DNA from: an uncultured Clostridia bacterium
GTDB taxonomy: Bacteria; Bacillota; Clostridia; Oscillospirales; CAG-272
Assembly (NCBI GenBank): GCA_947624945.1
Contig: CANQMJ010000074.1
Location: forward strand, 1 to 11,577
Direction of reading: 5' to 3'
DNA length: 11,577 bases
The notes below the pieces were generated by a model. The model worked only from the letters and a program-made list of their open reading frames with translations. It was not told the DNA's origin and did no database searches. Made by a program: the position numbers and the translations under genes. Shown here piece after piece: positions 7,807 through 11,577 of this stretch (positions within the stretch are counted from its first letter, which is position 1; each line of letters starts with the position of its first letter).

Positions 7807-7869
7807 TGTGGGGGAGAAAACTCTTTGAGAAGAGTTTTCTCCCCCACACCCCCTTTTTCAGAAACTTTT
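7807..7869 (-). repeat. Dispersed hairpin repeat, copy B; possible transcription end for the leu genes
   Basis: A perfect 19-bp stem pairs 7807-7825 with 7830-7848 over the 4-nt loop TGAG. Read on the minus strand it carries the same module as copies A, D and E: AAAAGTT (plus positions 7863-7869), a 9-nt gap, GGGGG, TGT and GGGGGA. On the plus strand it starts 9 nt after the leuB stop and is followed by ACACCCCC and a T5 run at 7854-7858. It may therefore act as a weak terminator for the ilv-leu transcript, although the T-run is 5 nt past the stem end and not ideal. Repeat membership is directly visible; terminator function is inferred. Confidence 0.75.
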
Positions 7870-7962
7870 ATTACCGATTTTATTTTGTTACAAAGCAAAC
7901 GAAAACAATATCCTCGGAGATAGCTTAAAATAATCACTAATCGGTCCGCTTTTGGCGAAGTA

Positions 7963-7991
7963 GGGGACACCTTTTACAAAAAGGGGTCCCC
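7963..7991. repeat. Imperfect inverted repeat in the leuB-lacZ spacer (C)
   Basis: GGGGAC at 7963-7968 and the following bases to 7975 pair with 7979-7991, 12 of 13 positions, with one A-G mismatch (7969 with 7985) and loop ACA. It resembles the other hairpins in having G-rich and C-rich outer ends with a T/A core, but it lacks the GGGGGT-NY-GGGGGA module, so I do not count it as a family member. No T-run follows on the plus strand. Function is unknown. Confidence 0.55.
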
Positions 7992-7996
7992 GAAAT

Positions 7997-8032
7997 AGAA
8001 GAGTTTTCCTCAACTAAGCATACTTTTATTAC
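7997..8032 (-). repeat. Probable truncated copy of hairpin repeat B
   Basis: Two blocks of copy B recur here in the same order and orientation: AGAAGAGTTTTC (7997-8008, matching 7828-7839 in the right arm of B) and ACTTTTATTAC (8022-8032, matching 7864-7874 in the flank of B). The blocks are 24 nt apart in B and 13 nt apart here. The left arm and the C-rich module between the blocks are missing, so no hairpin forms. Both blocks are AT-rich, so chance is not fully excluded. Confidence 0.45.
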
Positions 8033-8071
8033 TTTTTTGGCTCAAAAACAATCGCAAACGGTCAGCAAAAG

Positions 8072-8131
8072 TTTTTGAAGATAGGGGGTCCGGGGGAAAG
8101 GAACTTTTTGCAAAAAAGTTCCTTTCCCCCG
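8072..8131 (+). repeat. Dispersed hairpin repeat, copy D, abutting the lacZ promoter
   Basis: GGGGG at 8084-8088, TCC, then a perfect stem: 8091-8109 pairs with 8113-8131 (19 bp including the outer C-G pair) over the loop GCA. AAAAGTT lies upstream, with its GTT 10 nt before the G5 run. The module matches copies A, B and E while the core AAGGAACTTTTT is unique. The right arm ends at 8131 and the -35 box begins at 8132. On transcripts arriving from upstream it could insulate lacZ or act as a processing site; this is inference. Confidence 0.75.
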
Positions 8132-8160
8132 TTGACTTTATTCAAATAATATGCAATAAT
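8132..8160 (+). promoter_or_regulatory. Predicted sigma-A type promoter of lacZ (extended -10)
   Basis: TTGACT (8132-8137) matches the TTGACA -35 box at 5 of 6 positions. A 17-nt spacer follows, then AATAAT (8155-8160), which matches TATAAT at 5 of 6. TGC immediately before it (8152-8154) gives an extended -10 element. Transcription would begin near 8167, leaving a leader of about 33 nt before the lacZ ATG. No clear operator palindrome or catabolite-response (cre) site was found around it, so the mode of lactose control is not visible. Confidence 0.75.
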
Positions 8161-8199
8161 CATCGCGGAGAGTATGTCACTGTCAAGGAGGGCAGATCC

Positions 8200-11100
8200 A
8201 TGTTACTTCCCGATTATCACAAGAGCCCCGCGACGCTGCATGTGGGGACAGAGGCGCCCCACGCGTACTTCATTCCGTTTGAATCGAAGGCGGCGGCGGA
8301 CAAGGCATCAAAGAGCGGAGTTCGCGCGTCGAGCGCGTACTTTTACACGCTCTGCGGCGACTGGGACTTCAAATTTTATAAGTCCGTAAACGACGTTGAG
8401 GATTTCACCGTGCCGGGCTTCACGGCGGCGTTCGACAAGCTCCATGTGCCGATGAACTGGCAGATGGCGCTGGGACGCGGATACGACGTGCCGAACTATA
8501 CGAACGTCGCATACCCGTACCCGTGCGACCCGCCGCATGTGCCGGACGAGAACCCGTGCGGACTCTACGTCCGCGATTTCACGCTGCCGAGATCTTTCGA
8601 CGGCAAGGAGCTGTATCTCACGTTCGAGGGTGTCGATTCCTGCTTCTACCTCTACGTAAACGACAAATTCGTCGGTTACAGCCAGGTCAGCCACATGACG
8701 AGCGAATTTAAGATAAACGACTACGTCAGAGAGGGCAAAAACACCGTCAAGGTGCTCGTGCTCAAATGGTGCGACGGCAGCTACATGGAGGACCAGGACA
8801 TGTGGCGCATGTCGGGCATCTTCCGCGAGGTATACGTGCTCGCGCGCGAACGCGCCCACATCGTCGACGTGTTCCTGCATCCGACGCCGAACGAGACGTT
8901 CACATCGGGCACGCTGACGGCGGAGCTTACGTCGAACGCGCCGCTGACAGCGAAATATGAGCTCGTATCGCCCGAGGGCGACAGTATCGCCGAGGGCGAG
9001 ACCGAGGTGAACGGCGAGGGCGGATTCGAGGTCGCGATAGAACGCGCCGAGATGTGGTCGGATGAAAAACCGTCGCTCTACACGCTATATATTTGCGCAG
9101 GCGGCGAGACGATGCGCTTCCGCGTCGGCTTCCGCAAAATAGAGGTCAAAAACAAGGTCATCTACATAAACGGCAAAAAGGTAAAGGCAAAGGGCGTCAA
9201 CCGCCACGACAGCCATCACCTGCTCGGTCACGCGACTCCCGTCGAGCATATGCTGCGCGACCTTTACATCATGAAGGCGCACAACGTCAACATGGTGCGC
9301 ACGAGCCATTACCCGAACGACCCGCGCTTTGTCGGACTGTGCGACGAACTCGGCATATACGTGTGCGACGAAACCGACATAGAGACTCATGGAATGCATC
9401 CGTGGAACCGCATATCGGACGATCCCGACTGGGAGGCCGCATACGTCGACAGAGCGCAGAGAATGGTGGAGCGCGACAAGAACCACGCGTGCGTCATTTT
9501 CTGGTCGCTCGGAAACGAGAGCGGCGTCGGCAGGAACCATTTCGCGATGTCGAAGTGGATACACGGACGCGATGTGAGCCGTCTCGTCCACTATGAGGGC
9601 GCCAACCTCGGCGCAATGAGGGGCGAGCAGCCCACCGACCTCATGGACGTGGAGAGCCACATGTACACACACCCGCAGGGCTGCGTCGATTACTGCAAGA
9701 ACAAGAAGTACACGCTGCCCTTCTTCCTCTGCGAGTACAGCCACGCGATGGGCAACGGCCCCGGCGACCTTGAGGAATACTGGAACGCCATATACGCGAA
9801 CGACGAATTCTTCGGCGGCTGCGTGTGGGAGTTCATCGACCACAGCGTCGCGATAGGGGATAAGTACCGCGCACCGTCGTTCACGTACGGCGGCGACTTC
9901 AACGACCACCCGAACGACGGCAACTTCTGCGTCGACGGTCTCGTATACCCCGACAGACATCCGCACACGGGACTTCGCGAGCTCAAACAGGCGATAAAGC
10001 CGTTCGCGGTCACGGAAGTCGACGCGGCGGCGGGCAAATTCAGAGTAAAGAATCTGCGCTATTTCACAAATCTCGACGACGCGGAGCTTTATTGGTCGCT
10101 GGAGCGCAACGGAAAGAGCGTCGCGTCCGGCAAGATCGACAGCCTCAACATAGAGCCGCAGCGCTCGCGCACATATGCGGTCAGCTACGGTGACGCTAAG
10201 CTTTACGGCGAGCTGTACCTGAACATCTCGGTACGCAATAAATACGCAAAGCCGTGGGCGGAAGCCGGTCACGAGCTCGGCATGGCGCAGATAGCGGTGC
10301 CGGCTGCCGAATATGAAGCGGCGGAGACGCGCGAATATCCCGCGCCCGAGGCGGCGGAGACGGAGCGCGAGTACATAGTCACGGCGGGCGAGACCGTTTA
10401 CACGGTCGACAGAGTCACGGGCATGGTGAAGTCCATAGTCGACAACGGCTGCGAGCTTTTGTCCTCGCCGATTTTGCCGACAGTGTGGCGCGCGCCGACG
10501 GACAACGACCGCAACGTCATGCATTCGTGGTTCAGAGCAGGATTCAATGATCCGCAGATAAAGTGCTACGAGTGCGGACTCGAAAACGACGGCGCCGTTA
10601 TCGCGGTGACGGCGAAGATATCGATGAGCGCGAAGAGTCAGGTGCCGTTCCTTTACGCTGACGTGAAATACACGTTCGCGGGCGACGGAACGATGACGGT
10701 GCATTACGACGTCAACGCAGAGATAATGAAGCGCAACAGCGACGGCGAGCCGCGCCACCGCATATTCTTCCCGCGCTTCGGCATCGAGTTCAAGATGCCG
10801 GAGGGAACGGAGCAGATGAGATACTTCGGATGCGGTCCTTACGAGAGCTACGAGGACAAGCATTTAGCGTCACGCATGGGAGAATTTGCGTCGACGGTGT
10901 ACGAGAACTACGAGCCTTACGTGCATCCGCAGGAGAATTCGAGCCACTATAATACAAAGTGGGCGATAGTGTCATCCGTCGCGGGTCACGGACTGATGAT
11001 AACGAAGACGGAGCGTCCGTTCGTGTTCAACGCTACGCATTATCCGTCCGCGCTCCTGACGCGCACGGCGCATCACTATGAGCTTGTGCCCGAGTCGGAG

Positions 11101-11259
11101 ACGACGGTCAACATCGACTACCGTCAGAGCGGCATCGGCTCGAATTCGTGCGGTCCCGAGCTTCGCGACGATTTGAGGCTCAAGGACGAGCACTTCACGT
11201 TCGAGGTGAACGTGAAGCCGGTATTCGCGTCCGAGGCGCAGCCGTATGAATCAATATAA
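8200..11259 (+). CDS. lacZ: Beta-galactosidase, glycoside hydrolase family 2 (1019 aa)
   Basis: LacZ hydrolyses terminal beta-galactosides such as lactose in the cytoplasm; there is no signal peptide. Domain order is as in E. coli LacZ: an N-terminal jelly roll to about residue 215 (with SYMEDQDMWRMSGIF, Asp200 matching E. coli Asp201), an Ig-like domain, a TIM barrel from about residue 320, a second Ig-like domain, and the C-terminal Bgal small-chain domain from about residue 735 (RAPTDNDR). The metal ligands Glu395 and His397 lie in IETHGM, the acid/base Glu440 in SLGNESG, and the nucleophile Glu512 in CEYSHAMGNGPG. The length is close to the 1024 residues of E. coli. AAGGAGGG at 8185-8192 lies 7 nt before ATG 8200. 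It has its own promoter and terminator; no permease or regulator is in the window. Substrates other than lactose, such as mucin or plant galactosides, are possible. Confidence 0.96.
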   Translation: MLLPDYHKSPATLHVGTEAPHAYFIPFESKAAADKASKSGVRASSAYFYTLCGDWDFKFYKSVNDVEDFTVPGFTAAFDKLHVPMNWQMALGRGYDVPNYTNVAYPYPCDPPHVPDENPCGLYVRDFTLPRSFDGKELYLTFEGVDSCFYLYVNDKFVGYSQVSHMTSEFKINDYVREGKNTVKVLVLKWCDGSYMEDQDMWRMSGIFREVYVLARERAHIVDVFLHPTPNETFTSGTLTAELTSNAPLTAKYELVSPEGDSIAEGETEVNGEGGFEVAIERAEMWSDEKPSLYTLYICAGGETMRFRVGFRKIEVKNKVIYINGKKVKAKGVNRHDSHHLLGHATPVEHMLRDLYIMKAHNVNMVRTSHYPNDPRFVGLCDELGIYVCDETDIETHGMHPWNRISDDPDWEAAYVDRAQRMVERDKNHACVIFWSLGNESGVGRNHFAMSKWIHGRDVSRLVHYEGANLGAMRGEQPTDLMDVESHMYTHPQGCVDYCKNKKYTLPFFLCEYSHAMGNGPGDLEEYWNAIYANDEFFGGCVWEFIDHSVAIGDKYRAPSFTYGGDFNDHPNDGNFCVDGLVYPDRHPHTGLRELKQAIKPFAVTEVDAAAGKFRVKNLRYFTNLDDAELYWSLERNGKSVASGKIDSLNIEPQRSRTYAVSYGDAKLYGELYLNISVRNKYAKPWAEAGHELGMAQIAVPAAEYEAAETREYPAPEAAETEREYIVTAGETVYTVDRVTGMVKSIVDNGCELLSSPILPTVWRAPTDNDRNVMHSWFRAGFNDPQIKCYECGLENDGAVIAVTAKISMSAKSQVPFLYADVKYTFAGDGTMTVHYDVNAEIMKRNSDGEPRHRIFFPRFGIEFKMPEGTEQMRYFGCGPYESYEDKHLASRMGEFASTVYENYEPYVHPQENSSHYNTKWAIVSSVAGHGLMITKTERPFVFNATHYPSALLTRTAHHYELVPESETTVNIDYRQSGIGSNSCGPELRDDLRLKDEHFTFEVNVKPVFASEAQPYESI

Positions 11260-11262
11260 ATG

Positions 11263-11293
11263 GCAAAAAGGGGGCGTCAGCCCCCTTTTTTGC
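11263..11293 (+). terminator. Intrinsic terminator of lacZ
   Basis: Four nt after the lacZ stop, GCAAAAAGGGGG pairs with CCCCCTTTTTTGC: A5G5 at 11265-11274 with C5T5 at 11281-11290, around the 6-nt loop CGTCAG, and the T6 tract forms both the stem end and the release tract. The A-rich upstream arm means it could also work from the opposite strand. The G5/C5 core resembles the ends of the dispersed hairpins, but the NY-GGGGGA module is absent. Confidence 0.9.
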
Positions 11294-11327
11294 ATACCTT
11301 ATAAATCTACATTGGTATCGATTGTAT

Positions 11328-11368
11328 TTTCGCGAAGCGAAACCGCTGCCGTCCGAATGATGGCAGCG
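11328..11368. other. Two adjacent small perfect hairpins downstream of lacZ
   Basis: TTTCGC (11328-11333) pairs with GCGAAA (11337-11342) over GAA. One base later CGCTGCC (11344-11350) pairs with GGCAGCG (11362-11368) over an 11-nt loop. A weaker CGCAC/GTGCG pair lies at 11398-11402 and 11410-11414. The stretch 11294-11510 contains no convincing gene on either strand and no promoter that I can defend. It could be a small structured RNA or simply intergenic sequence. Confidence 0.35.
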
Positions 11369-11510
11369 AGCTGTCAGGCTTTCAAGTTTCACCTACGCGC
11401 ACCGCGCTCGTGCGATGTTCAGCGCGACACGGCTGGACGCAGACACGACGTTTAGGCGACGCACTCACCGTGCCGCGAGGGAGCTGTTCGCAGGAAGTGT
11501 TAACGCGATG

Positions 11511-11573
11511 TTCTTTTGGAGAGGGGGTTCGGGGGAGGACCTTTTCTTGTAAAGAAAAGGTCCTCATCCCCGA
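11511..11573 (+). repeat. Dispersed hairpin repeat, copy E (at window edge)
   Basis: GTT lies 10 nt before GGGGG (11523-11527), then TTC and GGGGGA. The stem pairs 11535-11548 with 11552-11565 perfectly (14 bp, loop GTA). It then continues past a 2-nt bulge (AT at 11566-11567) with GGGG 11531-11534 to CCCC 11568-11571, and C11530-G11572 and T11529-A11573. The core GGACCTTTTCTT differs from the other copies. It is the only copy with a bulged outer stem. What follows lies outside the window. Confidence 0.7.
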
Positions 11574-11577
11574 TGAG

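Noticed and set aside
7798..8131. CRISPR-like array in the leuB-lacZ spacer
   Set aside because: The repeats differ in core sequence and orientation, are unevenly spaced, and lack direct-repeat/spacer periodicity or cas genes.
8132..8199. Lac-type operator or cre site near the lacZ promoter
   Set aside because: I looked for a central-CG palindrome and a cre-like match in the promoter and 5' leader and found none worth reporting.
9085..10863. A 592-codon minus-strand open frame opposite lacZ
   Set aside because: It shows the same shadow effect; the translation resembles no family and the plus-strand LacZ motifs are intact throughout.
11382..11567. A 61-codon minus-strand frame at the right end
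   Set aside because: Its first codons are the arm of hairpin copy E, the peptide is unrecognisable, and there is no convincing RBS.

Overview
The window looks like a chromosomal segment of a GC-rich Bacillota, most plausibly a gut-type Clostridia. This is inferred from the strong AAGGAGG-type ribosome binding sites, the protein families, the short intergenic gaps and a lacZ with its own promoter. The genes favour NCG codons (GCG, ACG, TCG, CCG) yet also use ATA and AGA freely. Genus-level assignment is not possible from the sequence alone. All genes are on the + strand.

Region 1 (1-7797) is a branched-chain amino acid biosynthesis cluster in the order ilvD (3' end only), a DUF815-family AAA+ ATPase, ilvA, ridA, leuA, leuC, leuD, leuB. 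IlvA deaminates threonine to 2-oxobutyrate for isoleucine, and RidA clears the reactive enamine/imine intermediates that IlvA-type enzymes release. IlvD serves both the valine/leucine and isoleucine branches. LeuA, LeuCD and LeuB carry 2-oxoisovalerate to 2-oxoisocaproate, the leucine precursor, so the leucine-specific branch is complete apart from the final transaminase. Gaps are 2-36 nt, except for 146 nt between ilvA and ridA, which contains a strong hairpin. The odd member is the DUF815 ATPase, whose biological role is not known to me.

Region 2 (7798-8199) is a 402-nt AT-rich spacer, about 30-47% GC per 60-nt line by hand count, against visibly GC-rich genes. It is packed with inverted repeats and ends in a clear extended -10 promoter and a strong RBS for the next gene. 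Region 3 (8200-11259) is a full-length cytoplasmic GH2 beta-galactosidase (lacZ), closed by a textbook intrinsic terminator. Region 4 (11260-11577) is noncoding, with small hairpins and another large hairpin at the window edge.

The least ordinary signal is a dispersed hairpin family with four copies (A 2814-2872, B 7807-7869 on the minus strand, D 8072-8131, E 11511-11573) and a probable truncated copy at 7997-8032. Read in element orientation, each copy has GTT, then 9-10 nt, then GGGGGT-NY-GGGGGA, then a long stem-loop. The stem cores differ completely in sequence yet stay base-paired. I found no unfamiliar multi-gene system such as defence, CRISPR, phage or secretion. Apart from these repeats and the DUF815 gene, the window is ordinary core metabolism.
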